Origin: Episyrphus balteatus
Taxonomy: Eukaryota; Arthropoda; Insecta; Diptera; Syrphidae
NCBI RefSeq assembly: GCF_945859705.1
Contig: NC_079137.1
Location: 69,400,277 to 69,464,276 of the forward strand
Direction: 5' to 3'
DNA length: 64,000 nt
How positions within the stretch are numbered: the stretch's first letter is position 1; each line of letters opens with the position of its first letter. The notes under the pieces are model-generated. The model made no database searches and was not told where the DNA came from. It saw only the letters and a list, made by a program, of their open reading frames with translations. Below, in pieces: positions 48,465-61,333 of this stretch. A program made the translations under genes and the position numbers.

Positions 48465-48910
48465 TTAAAAAATTATATAAGACTGCCAAAGGAACAGGCT
48501 TATCATTGAAATAGTATGAAAATGAGTCACTGTGGCGTATGTGGAACATTTTATTTTGAGAAAATGTATCGTTCTACAAATTAACATATCGTAAATTGTT
48601 CTCCAAAACGTTTTTAAATAAAATAAATAGATATTGGAGTTCGTAAGATTGTAAAAAAGTTTATAGTCGTCAGCGAATTGGAAAATTTTCAAAAAAAAAA
48701 AAAAAAAATAGAAACTTCATTCAAAACATGAATAAAAATAAAAGCGGTCCAATATGGATTCCTTGTGGAACTCCAGATATAACATCAATTTGCTTAGATA
48801 CACTTTTCTTATATGACAAACTTTGAACGTGCTTGTAAATAAGATTGAATCCACTTAGGAAAACCGCATTTTGCAAATTCTGATAAGGTGTTGACTACAG
48901 TCATCATCGG
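48465..48910 (-). pseudogene. LINE (Jockey/R1-like) reverse transcriptase relic
   Basis: Reading the minus strand in order, broken frames give KCGFPKWIQSYLQARSKFVI (~48,870-48,810), then ISGVPQGIHIGPLLF (~48,779-48,740), then FADDYKLFY (FADD at 48678-48667). These are the successive conserved blocks of non-LTR reverse transcriptases, including the catalytic ADD. The spacing from GPLLF to FADD fits an intact protein length, but there are stops and a frameshift, an A-tract insertion (plus strand 48,689-48,707) and no flanking ORF. It is a dead fragment within an intron. Confidence 0.8.
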
Positions 48911-49778
48911 TAAAACAAGACAAACTTTTTAAAATATTTTCGCTTCTTAGAACTCTAGCAAGTCCTTTTCAATGCATTGACAATTCCTTATAAACTTTTC
49001 ATAACTTCTAATCTTCAAATCCAATTGTCAAAAATTCCCAGCAACACTATAAAAATTAAAGCTACACAAATCATGCTTAAAACAGCGACGACAAAATATT
49101 TTCCATTTACAAGTAGGTAAATATTTCCCTATATAAAGAACCCTTAAAAACACTTATCTCTGTCACAACCACATGCGGTTGAAGGTTTTGTTTGAAAAAT
49201 CTTGACACAAAACTAATGACCCCTGAATCATTTATATTTCCACTTTTATTTTTTTCTAAAAACCATATAAAAAAAGTCAACTCCTGTTTGTGATGCCTTT
49301 TCTATTCAAAACCAACACAAATTTTCAAACACCAAATGAAAACAACAACAAAAAATTTCTAATATTTTATAGTTTGTTTTTCTTTATTTTACTCTTGTAC
49401 ACACATAGAGAAACAGAGAGAGAGCTAGTCATCCAGCACCAAACAAGGACACATTTTTATATGCAAACAATATAGATAATCATCAAAAATTGGAAATGAA
49501 ATCATGTTGTTGTAATGTCCTTGTGACATGTTTTTTTTTTTTTTTGAAAATAGAAGTGTCTCGTTTCTGTAAAGTGTAGGTACCTACACTATTTTTTGAT
49601 GATCAGATATTCCACTCAAAATTGTGTTGTAGTAGAAAAAAAAAAAATAAAAGAGTAGCAAATTGATGAAAAAATGCAAAAATAATGCAACAAAGAATTT
49701 TGCTTAGTTAAAACACATAAAAAAGGCTAGAAAAAGGACCAAAATTTTGTCACTACTTTTTAGCAAAGGAAGCACAAT

Positions 49779-50139
49779 CAGGAGCGAATTGGACTGTACA
49801 TGGTTGATGAGTTTCATGGGCCCTAAATATTTTTAGTTAATTTTTTTTTCTAAAAATTCCAATTTTTTTAGCCCAAAATGTTCTTCGTCCTTACTATAGA
49901 CATTTTTGGAAACAAATTCTATTAGAATTTTTAAGTGTGAGGCATTTCAAAAAATCCTTTTTTACAAATTAATCATCCTTATTACAAACTTTTGAGGAAA
50001 AATCCTGATTTTCAAAGACACCATATTCAATAGTGTATTTCTTTTACATACAAAAAAATTCAACCTAATAAAATTAGGGCCCTCTAATCTATGGGCCCTT
50101 TGTGTTTGATTGTTCTGCCCACATGTAAATCCGCCCCTG
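49779..50139. mobile_element. Short element with CAGG(A/G)GCG ends (361 bp), hAT-like MITE
   Basis: The left end CAGGAGCGAATTGGACTGTA and the right-end complement CAGGGGCGGATTTACATGTG are related, and both arms include GGGCCC (49,829 and 50,093). Ends of the type CAGGGGCGGAT are common among non-autonomous insect hAT elements. No clean 8-bp duplication was found. Confidence 0.5.
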
Positions 50140-50559
50140 GTTAAAAATCACACAGTTTTATGCTTGCAACTCTATTATGTGTTTATATGCATGTTTTGTG
50201 AGTTAAACAAGAGAACAAAAATTCACAAAAAAATAAAAGTAACGAACGACAAAATGCATTTTTTCATCCTTTTCTTCTCATGACATCCATCAAAAAGTAC
50301 ATGATGACGACGTCAGAAAGAAAGAAAGAAAAGTACATAGTTATATCTACCCACATAAAACCAGTGAGCACTTTTCTCTTCATTTTCTCCATTATATTCC
50401 CAAAAGGAACAAAATTTATATATATTTTTTTTTGTGTGAGTGTGTCATTTTTAATGCATTCCTTCTCTAATAGTCCTTTTGTGTCATCCGGATATTCACT
50501 CAAAAAAAAAGAATAAAAAAAAACCTAACGAACGAATTCAGCAAAAAGGATATTTGCAT

Positions 50560-50720
50560 AATAAATGCATTCCACGCTATTTCACTTGGATTTCCTGTCA
50601 TGATAATGACGCGATGTGACGACAAAAAAGGACGACGACTATGACGATGACCCAACGGTAAGGGGCGCTGATGGTATGTAAATCCTCTACCATCAACATC
50701 GTCTGGTGCGCTGTCACTTA
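50560..50720. other. GC-richer stretch in intron 8
   Basis: Clearly higher GC than surroundings, with repeated GACGA/GATGA words. The minus strand is open for over 40 codons (SDSAPDDVDGRGF...), but no convincing acceptor/donor pair or homology was found. It could be an intronic enhancer, an alternative exon, or chance. Confidence 0.35.
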
Positions 50721-53689
50721 CACTTAATTCTAATTACAAAAAAAGCAAAGGAATTACACGTGTACTTGAATTAAAGTCCTCTGAAAAAGGATATTAGGTA
50801 CCTCAATTAATTTGTGCTGTATGCTTTTTTGCCTGCCTGACGACTAAGGACGACAATGCTTCTGCTATCACCGTGTATGAATAGCTTAAAAGTACACAGG
50901 TTGAAAAAAAAAAACAAAAAAAATCATCTCTAAAGGTGTGGCAGTGTTTTATAAAATGTAAAAAAGGATCTTCTGATAAATTAGGTATGAATCTCTCTCT
51001 ACTCTCTATGCACACACTCAAGGGAGGAATCCTCTTGTAAAGTATAAAACAAAACAAGCAAATTCAATGTTAAACTTCTTGTTCCAAAGGGAAATAAATA
51101 AAAAGGCACAAAAACACAACACAGAAAAAAAAAATATATCCACCCAGGATTCAACCTCTTAATCCTGACATACAGCGAATGTCGTAGGTATTCCTTTTTA
51201 GAGCTCCTCGCTGGTAGATGGTATATATATTTTCTGTTCATGAAAGGTTAAGCGAAGTGAATCAAATCACTGAGATGTTAAAGTCATTTTGGAAGATTTT
51301 ACCTTTGGGGGTGGTTTTGTACCACTTTTGTGCCACTGAAAGCCTTCTGGATTGTTTTTTTTTTTTTGTGTGTCTTTCTTTTTTGCATTTTTTTTGTCAG
51401 GTAGGGCTCTATGCAAAGTGAATTTCTTACATTTACTTTACATCTCAGCGATATTTTTTTTTTTGCAAACGTGAGGTGCAAATTGAAGGAGCAACAAAAA
51501 TTCATCCCAAAGAAAAGTAAGCAAAAAAAAAATCCCCTTAAATTGGGGTAATATATTTTCTTATGGTGTTGACAAATGGATGCCTTGGAAGTTTTATTGA
51601 TAAATTCAAGTTAAAAGATCATTTTTTTTTTCTAAAGAGGAAGTTTTATAGGCGTGTTATAGGAGAGTAAACGTCATTTCTCGTCAGGGAATACATCTCA
51701 CGTATACATAAATAAAAGGTGTTTGTTAATTCTATGTTAAGGTTTAAGAGGATCCCTTTATAACCTTTGATGGTAAAAAAAGGGGTAAAATTGAATCATT
51801 TAGAATAAAGTGGAATCAAGTGAGCAATCTGGGTTGATCTTTGATGATTAATGTTTTGTGTCTTATAGAAAGAAAAAGAATGAAGAAGGAGTTTAGAGAG
51901 AAAGATAAAGTTTCCATTTCATTTCTTGGTATAGGATAATAAATGGTTGAGAAAACCTGCTTTAAACAAAATCCTAGCAAAGAATTTTGCATATATTTTT
52001 CTTGCATATAAATTCTTTTTTAATTTTGTATCCTTAAAAAAATCACAATCACATTCATTTTTTTTCTGAGTCCTTTTTCACATTAATCATATTAACGATT
52101 TAAATGTAGGAGATTTGATGGATTTTTTAATGAATTACAAGTGACCCCAATTTTTACAGATATTTACTTAATCTAAACATAAAGTGAGTCCTTTTTGGAC
52201 AGGATAATTTTACTTAAAAAAAAATACATAGAACTTAAAAGACAAAACAAAAAGGATAAACATAATACAAACGAAAAAATTTATATTTACAATATAATTA
52301 ATACATAAAATTGCAAATATGTGCGGTCTACTTACTTTTAGGTCTTACTGTTATGATAATTTTTTTTTTTATTTTTATGTTTCCAGCATGATAATTAATT
52401 TTGATTTGATTTTTTTTTTTTTTTTGGTTCGATATAGGAAAGAATGATATATAATTAAAAAAAAGGGTTAAATTTATGTAAAATGAAATGAATTAATAGC
52501 AATTAGTATTTTTTATTTATTTATTTTTAATAATTTGTTTATTTTTATTATATGGAAGCAAAAATATTGATTTTCACAAGCATAATTTTTATTTGAATGG
52601 TGAAATGGTATTAATCATTATTGAAATTAAAAAAAAAATCATAAATTACGGGGTTATTTTTAAACAACTATTTAATAATATGAAAATTTATGTAGGTAGA
52701 CTAAAAAAAAAATAAAACAGTTAATTAATTTGTAACCTTAATTGAATTTTTGTGCAATTTTCAAGCGGTTTGGGAGATGAATAAGAATATTTATTTGAGA
52801 AATTACACGTTGAACGAAAAATAAATAAATTTGTTGTAAGGGCTTCCATAAGGATATTCCATTTTAAAGCTTTAACTTAATTTGTTAGAGTTATTAATTG
52901 AGACAAATTAAAGACAATCACTTTCTAAATGATCTGTTTAAAATATTGGTATCTACAAAATATGAGAAAAAAGTTTAACTCATTAGAGTGCTCACCATTA
53001 TTTTTAGTCACTCCTATATTAACATTTTTTTGGGAATACTCAACAAAAAATTCGCTCAAAATTTGAGCCTCAAAATTAATATTTAGTACTCTTCCTCCGC
53101 ATGTAAAGATTTCACATACAAAATACATGCAAGATTTTTTAAATTTGATGCACTTAATATGAAAAATCTGCCAAATTTTTTTTTTATAAATGGTGGCTTA
53201 AAAAATAGTGGACAGAATAAACGTTTAAATTGAATTTTCTTTGTCAGAATTGTGTGCAAGCTAGAAATTTAGCTAAATTCATTCTAGGTGTTTGATCCTG
53301 GATTTATCTATATAATATTCAATAACAATAAATTAAAGAATTGACAACAAAACACACTTTTAGGCTATTTCTTGGATTTTTTAAGCTAGCACAATTTTGA
53401 CATCTCCCAAATTTATTTTAATAAAAAATTAATTATTTTTGGCGTTATATTGTTGGCAACTATGTTTTAAATTGAAGATTAAGGATTAAGAAAAAAAAAA
53501 CTGCATAATTATTTTTTCGTTGAACCAAAATATAATTTTCTAATAAATTTCAATACTTTAAAATGAGTTTTTAACTTCGTAATTTGACATCATAGATTTT
53601 TACTTGCGATATACATAGGTACTATATATCAAGTTATGCATTCGTACAAAAAAAAAAGTTGAGATAGCATTTTTCCATGACATTACGAT

Positions 53690-54560
53690 GGTAGACAATG
53701 CCAAAAAAGTGGGTCCCGGAAGTCCGTCTGTCTGTCTGTCTGTCTGTCTGTAAAGGAGCTACAGCCTAAACGGATGGACCGATTGATGTCAAACTTGGTA
53801 TGTAGCGTTATTTGGCAACTCTCCAGAGGGGTTTTTGGAATTAATTTTGTTGGACCAAAAATAACGGTACTTGTCATATACCGATTTTAGTAAAATTGAA
53901 ATATCTCGAAAACGGCTCCAACGATTTTGTTTAAAAAATTCAAATGTTAGTTTTAAGCTAAGGTCTATCTTTTATTGAAATTTTTTTTTTGAAAATCATT
54001 ATTAACGGTACCTGCCATAGAACCGTTTTTTTTTCAAATCCGATTATCTTCGAAACTGATTATTTGATTTCAACGAAACTTTTTGTGAAGAAGCATTTAT
54101 ATAATTTAAATATAAACCAAAACTAAAATTTCCAAAAAAATAATTTTTGGATTTTTAAAAAAATTTTGAAAATTTTTTTTTGAAAAATCAAATTTTCGAA
54201 AACGGTACATTGAATTTTTTTTGAAATTTTGTTTTTAGATGTTGATTAGTGATTTTTACAAAATGGCATACCAATTTTATTTTAAAACTTTTTTTCCAAA
54301 AAATTATTTATAAAAAATTAGTTTTTTAAAAAACGGCTCTAACGATTTTGAAAATTTTTTTTCCAAAAATGCATGTTAATATATCAATCAAAACTGCATA
54401 CTTGTTTTGGAGGGCAATTTAATTTCATTTATTTTTTTATTTTATTTTTTTTTTAAACGAATTTTTTTTTCCAAATTTCTATATAAAAAGTCTTGAACAT
54501 TTAAGCAACTTTAACTCTAAGAGCAAGTTCGTGCGACCCAGTCGTGCATTTTATTTTTTT
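53690..54560 (+). repeat. Dispersed repeat with (GTCT)n and GCGACCCAGTCGTGC end
   Basis: It starts near GGGTCCCGGAAGTCC and runs through (GTCT)6 at 53726-53750, then CTACAGCCTAAACGGATGGA, CCGATTGATGTCAAACTTGG, and several AAAACGGCTC-AACGATTTTG phrases. It ends ...GAGCAAGTTCGTGCGACCCA then GTCGTGCATTTTAT. The terminal ~150 bp is repeated inverted at 63,880-64,000, which shows that it is a dispersed family. No coding frame. Confidence 0.7.
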
Positions 54561-56454
54561 TGGATTCGAATTGAAAATATTGAACCAAATGTTTAAAGTC
54601 ATTAATAAAGCTAATTCAATTGACGTAATTTACTTTGAAATAGGCCCTTGGAACAAGTTTGAAATTTTTGAAAATCCGAAAGAGGGGGTCAAAATTTTTT
54701 TGTTTTTGTTATAGCGCTATTTTTTTTTTTTTTTTTGATATTACAAAGTCTTGAATTTTAAGTTTTTCCTTAAGTGTACTAGGTATTTTATATTCTTGGT
54801 TCAAAAGGGGGTCTGAAGAGCATCATGCTTTCTAGAACAACTTATTTTAACTTATGTTTTATTCTTTTTGAAAATTAAAAAAAAAAAAAACTAGACTATT
54901 TAAACACTGATTTTTTCCAATATCTTAAAAATTAATTTTTTTTATTTCTAACTGTAAAATCTGCATTTTTGATTTTTTTTTTATAAAAGTCTGGTTTACT
55001 TATGAACATTTTTTTTTTTAATTAAATCTCAAGTTTTATTTTCTTAGCGATTTATTGGTTTGGCATACAAAATTCAAATTTTCTATTTGGAACAACTTTT
55101 CAGGAGTTTGAGTTTATACTCTTATTGTAAAACACTGTATCTCAATAATGGTCAAATATTCGAAATCAAGATTTTTGTATAAAGCAAAAATACGATCAGT
55201 TTTTTTTTTGGTTTTTTTTTTTAAAAAAAAAAGTTCAGAAAGCAATATCTTTAAAAACACTTTTTTAAAGTTCATCAAATTATAAAATCATAAAAAATCA
55301 AAAAAAAGTGAAGTTAGAATTTTTTTCGGCCCTAAACTTTTGAAATATAGAATATTTTTATGAACAATTTTTAAATTTGGAACAACTCTCAAAAATTCAA
55401 TTTTTGAAAGAAGGAAAACTATGCTGATGACAGCGCACATTTTTGAAAAATTAAAAAAAAAAAAAATATTGAAAGGAGTGGGTCAAAAGTCGGGCTTCAT
55501 AATTCTGGCTTTCAAAATTCTGCTTTTTTAACGAAATTTCTGGTTTTTTTTATTCTGAACTTTTTTATATCTATTGATATAAATTATGTACATATTTAAA
55601 AGAAATTTATTTTACAATGTAGTATTCCATGGCATTTGACAATAGACTTGCATTAAATTCCGACCAAAAACAAGTCTAGCTAATATTTGTTTAATACGTT
55701 AACGTTAACTTTCATCATTGAAATCATTGCAAAATTTAAAATATTTAACCTTGAAAATAATTGAATCAATATTCAATTTTATTTCAATAATTTAGATACT
55801 AAAAGACTATCGTTCGTATTTTTCTTATAAAAATTATTGGTTAAATCCTTTGAAAAATCTCCTTGTAGCCGTGTTAACCACTTTCAAATATTATTTCAAA
55901 AGGCACCCATACCTCTCTCCAATTTCGTCTACTGAGCTGTGCCAACAAACAAGAGAACCCAAAACCCAATAGACTGGATCAGTGAGGCACTTTAAATTTA
56001 ATTTATTCAACGGTTTCAATTTAATTAAATACATACAAAAAATAACTGAAGTAAAAACTTTCTGAAAATCTCTTTATACCTACTCTCTTTCTCTACAAAC
56101 CGATTACGATGAATATCAAACAAGAAAAAAAAAAACATAACGCGGATAAAAATACAAAAAAAAAGAAGCAATCAAACCCCCTTGAATATCCCCATACCCG
56201 CTTGAAAATAGCACTCTTTATATTTTTTTGAAAAAAAGGTCCTACCCATAACTTCCTCCCTAAAAAAAAAATATAAAAAAAAAAAACATAGAACTCAACC
56301 AACCCACTAGAAAAACCATAACAACTAAATGTGAATGGAAAATGTAGAAATAAACGAGAAAAAATGAGAAAATAGTGCTGATGGAAATAAAAAAAAAAAA
56401 AATTCAAAAAAATCCAAACTTATATATAATCCTTGAAGGTAGGAAAAAACTTAC

Positions 56455-56635
56455 CGGCAACTTCAATTTCACAGAACGTTCCAGCTCCAACGGAATTATT
56501 CGCCACACAACGATACGTCCGTGCAATCGCATAATCCTCATCCAGGATATAAAAGCTCTTATCCTTGTTAATTTTGCCATTGCCCAGTGTTTCCACAGAA
56601 TCGTTCTCCGCCTTAATTGACCATGAGAAGTCGGC
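56455..56635 (-). CDS. Receptor exon 8: rest of the membrane-proximal Ig 5
   Basis: It encodes residues 376-436: ADFSWSIKAENDSVE, then ARTYRCVANNSVGAG, with Trp380 and the F-strand Cys418. An extra Cys430 (GTFCEIEV) sits in strand G and could pair with the extra Cys352 of exon 7. The acceptor is AACAG|GCCGAC and the donor GCCG|GTAAGT (phase 1). Confidence 0.9.
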
Positions 56636-57052
56636 CTGTTTGTTTGTGAGTATGGACGTTGGACGACGACGTTCAGAACGGTGCCGCAGTCATATAAGAG
56701 TTGGTATAGGTATAATGTCGATATGGTTATGGCACAGCAGGATTCAGGATATCACCAGGAACACAAGCAGCAGCAAAAGTAGATGAAAAAAAAAACAGTT
56801 TTTATTATTGAGAGAGAGAAAGAGAGAGAGAGTTTTTTTTTATTTTTTTGTTTCCTGTCTGATACTTTGGTTTGGTTTTGATATTTAAACGGAGTCGAGG
56901 TTTTCAAAACTTCAACTACGACTCTGAGATTGAAATTGAATATACACACACCCAACCGACTTGTTTGGATTGGACTGTGCGGACTGGACTCTGGACTTTC
57001 TGCGCTTTACCTTTATAGCAAGACTGCATTGACTTATATACAACCAACTTAC
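56636..57052 (-). other. Intron 7, with (GA)n microsatellite
   Basis: 417-bp intron. A GA/AG microsatellite lies at 56809-56832. The flanks are richer in GC than other introns but have no splice-bounded open frame. Confidence 0.7.
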
Positions 57053-57135
57053 CTCTACAGGATTTCCGAATGCTGTGCAAATTAACGTATCCTTATCGTC
57101 GATTTCTCGCCTCTCGATTTCACATTTTGGCTTAA
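57053..57135 (-). CDS. Receptor exon 7: start of Ig 5
   Basis: It encodes residues 348-375: FKPKCEIERREIDDKDTL, then ICTAFGNPVE. Cys367 is the B-strand cysteine, and GNP is the usual B-C turn of I-set domains. The acceptor is TTTTTCAG|TTAAG and the donor GAG|GTAAGT (phase 0). Confidence 0.9.
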
Positions 57136-57848
57136 CTGAAAAAAAAAAAAACAAAATCAGAGTTGGTATAAGAATCTAGGACGCAGCATGGATTTTGATT
57201 TCTACTTATATGAGAGAAAGAACGTTTTATTACTCGTTTGTGTATATAAAGTGTTTTGTGGAAGGATGAAAAATAAAAAAAAAAAGAAAAATTGAAGAAG
57301 AAGACGAAAAAAAGAGCCGTTTTGATTTTTAATTGAGTCAGGATGCATGTGAAGTGCAGGATGGTAGTTTTTTTTTTGTTTTGAAAAGACGGTAAGGGTA
57401 TAAAAAGATTTATGAGTTTAACCAGATCGAAGGAAAAAATGAAGAGAAACATTGCTTTTTATCAATTCAAGTGTACGAAGGCATGTTTTTGCATACCTTT
57501 ACCATTTACAATTATGACATTGATCTTGTATACATGCAAGATGCAACTCAAAAACTAACACGAATCTGAAAACAAAGTTATTTTAATTTTTTAATTTGTT
57601 GAATTATTATGTAATGTTGGTATTGAAAATACCGAAAAGTGGTATTTTTCAATATTTTCAATATTTTTCTAAAAAGAAACTAAAGGCTGGATTTAGTACC
57701 ACTTTGTGTACCAAATGTACAAATTCCGTATTAGCATCATTCTTATCTGTTAGAAAAAGAATCTTATCATTCAAAATCTTCTTTGTTTGTTGAAAATGTG
57801 GAGTTTTATAAAAATCGTTTGTGCTAATTTTGAGATATACTGCTGATT

Positions 57849-58485
57849 AGGGCATCCCTTATTCCGAACAGGGCTTAATTTCAAAATGTTCACGTGCTCA
57901 AAAGTTTATAAATAAATTAAAATTAAAATAAGTTAATTAAAACATTCGAAAGGTTTCAAATCCCTATCATTGTATTTATTTTCAGTAGGTATTTCCATTC
58001 AAAATACCGATAAATTACATGTTAGTAGTTTTGAAGATTTTTGAAAATTCGGTAAAACTGTAACGTTGCTAAGAAATTTTCAAAAATTGTAATTGTCTTA
58101 AGTATTAATAAGAGTGCACGAATAAATAAATTTTAATTTTTTTAGACAATGTTTAAACAGTTAAAAATTACCGTCAATTGTTTGTTGCTTTCATGTTATT
58201 TTTGTATGGCTTAACATAATTTTAGTAAGTGCCTAAGATAATTTACAATTTTTGATATTTTTTTAACACCGTTTACAGTTTTGCCGAATTTTTAAGTAAA
58301 ACACTTCAAAACTACCTGTAATTTATCGATATTTTGTATGGAAAATTAATTAGGCACAGGTAAATATAATGATAGAGATTTGAAACCTATTGATTTTTTT
58401 TTTTTTTAAATTTATTTAGAAACTTTGAGTCCGTGTACATTTTAAAATTAAGCCTTGTTGAAAATAAGGGACGCTCTACTGCAGA
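57849..58485. mobile_element. Foldback element, ~637 bp, CATCCCTTATTCCGAACAGG arms
   Basis: The left arm (AGGGCATCCCTTATTCC..., GGCTTAATTTCAAAATG..., TTTCAAATCCCTATCATT..., CGATAAATTACATG..., AATTCGGTAAAACTGTAA) is inverted with moderate divergence on the right. The arms are roughly 250 bp and nearly meet near 58,170. It is non-coding, and its divergence shows it is older than the 44-kb foldback. Confidence 0.75.
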
Positions 58486-60168
58486 TACATCATCAGATTT
58501 ACAAATTATTTTGATTTGTGTTTCGCTTCCTAGATAAAAATAGCCGGACATGCAATTTTTCTCCAGTTTCTTTTTTTTTAAATAGTGGCCAAGACCCATT
58601 AATGTGATTTTTTGGGACATTAGAGTTACAAGTAGGAGGATTATAGCAGCAATTTTCACAAACAAAAATGGTGATGTGGCCTTTTTTTATTTAAACATTT
58701 CATATTTTGTTGGTCATTTTTTTTTTTTTGCTTTACCAAAATATTACATTAAAATTTCAAAATTTTCAAAGATACAATTTGGAGAATAGTGCGAATAATA
58801 TTAAGCACTCCACCCATATCATAAAATATTATTTGAGAAATGTATAAAGCATGTTTTAGTGTAATGATATTGATAAATCGAAAAGTTGAAAGTGTGTTTG
58901 CAATTATTTCCATTTTTGCGATTCAATTTGGTAGAATTAAAATACCGTAGGATATTCTACATATATTAGGTAAATTTTGGAAGTTTATTTTTTGCTCAAA
59001 AAAAGTTGCTACGATTTGTATAAATATTTTGTGCACTTTTTCAATGAAGATGAATCATTCGAAAATTGATTTTTTTTAAATCTTAATCCTCCAGAACTTT
59101 GTTTTTTGATTATATTTTTTTAACCATCTAAAACAGTTAGATGAAAAAGTATTTACGGGTCAAAAATTTTGTTTTTAACTTTTTTTTTTTGAAAGTAAGT
59201 TTTTCTCAAAAACTGTTCAAACGATTTTAATTCAAAAGACCTGAAATGGTTCAACTAATAAAAAAAAAATAATTTTTTATTCATTCCACTGGGCAACAAG
59301 ATTTTTTACACAAGAACCAAAAAAAAAATTTGTAATATGTTACTTTCTTCAAGGTTTATCATGTAAGTTTTTTTTTCAACATTAAATCAACGTTGGCCGT
59401 ATTACATTTCACGTTGCGATTTTTCTTCAGTGTACTTTTCTGAAGGTTTTAGATAAACTCGAATCTGCAGTCAAAAAAATGTTGGTGTCTCTTTTTTCGG
59501 AATATTGCCGTTATGAAGTGGAAAAAAAATTTTTTGTATTCTGTTTTCGAGGTTATACTTAAATATGTGTTTCAGCAGCACATAAAACCTTCAGAAAAGA
59601 AAAGTGTATTTTAATTCTGGTGGCAGAAAAAAATTAAATTTTGTTGACCAGTGTTATTAATTTGTTTTCTTAATTAGTGCAACTTAACTGAAATTTTGAT
59701 ACAAAAAATTCAATTTTGCATTTTTTTTTGAAATTTTCAAAAATTCAAATTCAAAATTCAAAAATTTGTTTTTTCCAAAAACTGCGGTTGATCATTTTTT
59801 GGAAATGTTGTATTTAAGTTTTAAATATTAATTCCAAGACATACCTACAGATTTGTTTTGAAAAATGTTTTTGAAAATGCTTTTTTTTTAAATTCAATAA
59901 CTTAAAATTCTTAAATTTTTTATAAATTTTATTGCGGAAAAAAGTTTTATTTACAGTTTTTTCCTTTTTACCTTTCCGTTCCTAAAATTCAGGTTTCCCT
60001 TTTTGATACCAAAAATATAATTAAACAAAACACTTTTACTGTAATATGCATACCTATTCTAACTAAAAATACCATCCTGACTAAAATCGCTTTCAAAAAC
60101 CATCAAAAACACATAGTTAAGATGAAAAACAAACCATCAATCGATATACGATACCATTATGAAATTAG

Positions 60169-60568
60169 GGCTCTGTTATAGCTATCAGTAAAATCCATCA
60201 GTAAAAAATTTTGTTTAGCTATTTTAAATACTTTAAACTTATATTTTGAGTAAAATATTGATGAAATAAGTTGGGAACTCAATTAAGAATCAATGAATTT
60301 GGTGTTAAATTTTATTCACAAATCCATTTTATAAATTTTAGATACTGTTCAGTAAAATGAAATTTCATCAGCAAAATTTATAATATAATGAATTTGTGAC
60401 TAGAATATAACACCAAATGCATTGCTTCTTTTTCAAAAAGTTAGTGAAAATGTGTTTTTAATTTATTTCATCAATATTTCGCATCTTAAAGTATTCAGAA
60501 TAGCAAAACTGAAGTTTTACTGATGGATTTTACTGATAGTAAAATTGATTGATATAATTGAGCTCTTA
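60169..60568. mobile_element. Nearly fully palindromic foldback, ~400 bp, ATCAGTAAAATCCATCAGTA arms
   Basis: TATCAGTAAAATCCATCAGT near 60,183 is inverted as ACTGATGGATTTTACTGATA near 60,518. Pairing continues inward (TATTGATGAAATAA; CACAAATCCATTTTATAAAT) almost to a centre near 60,365, and outward to GAGCTC-like ends. It is a MITE-type element with no frame. Confidence 0.8.
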
Positions 60569-60867
60569 ATGAAGAGCTTCCGAAGTGTTCGAAATTTTGG
60601 TTTATTTTATTTTTTTTTTATACCTACCAAAAAAAAAAAAACAAACTCAAACTCAAACAAAATCAAATTTTATGTGGGATGTTTTTTTGTTTTTAATAAA
60701 ACCAAAAATCAATATTTAAATTCCACGGTCCATAAAAATTGCTCTATATGTGAGTGTAGTACCTATATGTTTACACTTTTTGCACCCGACATGAATGAAG
60801 TATCGGTTTTTTTTTTTAGTTTCATAAAAAAGGTATATTTTTTTTCAGAGGTAGGAAAAGTACTCAC

Positions 60868-61026
60868 ATTGAACATCGATAAATGTATCTGACACACTTG
60901 AGCCATGTTTGTTAAATGCCACACAAGTGTATCGTCCTGTATCGTTTCTTGACATTGGATTATTTATAATCAGAGTACTGCCACGGGTAATCGTTTTATT
61001 GTTGAATCTCCATTCATATGATGGTT
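60868..61026 (-). CDS. Receptor exon 6: rest of Ig 4
   Basis: It encodes residues 295-348: EPSYEWRFNNKTITRGSTL, then SRNDTGRYTCVAFNKHGSS. The DTGRYTC motif is the classical Ig I-set/V-set F-strand signature (Cys329), with Trp300 in strand C. The acceptor is CCTACAG|AACC and the donor CAAT|GTGAGT (phase 1). Confidence 0.92.
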
Positions 61027-61162
61027 CTGTAGGAAAAAAAAAAAAAATATTATGACAGGACGAAAATATTTTTTAAAAAATCCTAGAAAAAAAATTAGGT
61101 AAATTTCCCCTTACAAAAATAAATAAAAATAATAAAAACCAATCCAAGATTAACAAACTTAC

Positions 61163-61258
61163 CAGGATTTGCTTTTGATTTGCAGACAACACGTCCTGGA
61201 ATGTTACTTTCAAGGACATGCACAACTTCATCTGTTACCGTTGTATTCTCTGGGGCAT
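61163..61258 (-). CDS. Receptor exon 5: start of Ig 4
   Basis: It encodes residues 263-295: YAPENTTVTDEVVHVL, then GRVVCKSKANP, the A to C region of an Ig domain (Cys288). The acceptor is CTTTGCAG|ATGCC and the donor CCTG|GTAAGT (phase 1). Confidence 0.9.
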
Positions 61259-61333
61259 CTGCAAAGGACAATGAAAATGAAAAAAAAAATCCATGAAATA
61301 AAAATGAAAAACCCAAAAAAAAAGAAAACTTAC

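Larger units (their letters stand above)
46830..56454 (-). other. Intron 8
   Basis: This 9.6-kb intron lies between the last Ig exon and the membrane exon. It contains an inverted repeat (47405-48390), a LINE reverse transcriptase relic (48465-48910), a short TIR element (49779-50139), a GC-richer stretch (50560-50720) and the dispersed repeat from 53,690. The stretches 51,250-53,680 and 55,480-56,450 show nothing recognisable. Confidence 0.6.
57136..60867 (-). other. Intron 6
   Basis: AT-rich intron containing two foldback elements (57849-58485 and 60169-60568) and a small inverted repeat (CTTTTCTGAAGGTTTTA near 59,450, inverted near 59,585). No coding signal. Confidence 0.6.

Noticed and set aside
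51130..51200. tRNA-like B-box on the minus strand (GGTTGAATCC) followed by a T-run
   Set aside because: No acceptor stem, A-box or anticodon arm could be fitted; at most a SINE-like scrap.
56455..57135. Fibronectin III domain before the membrane
   Set aside because: The segment has Ig hallmarks (Cys367, Trp380, TYRCVA) and only about 18 residues separate strand G from the helix.
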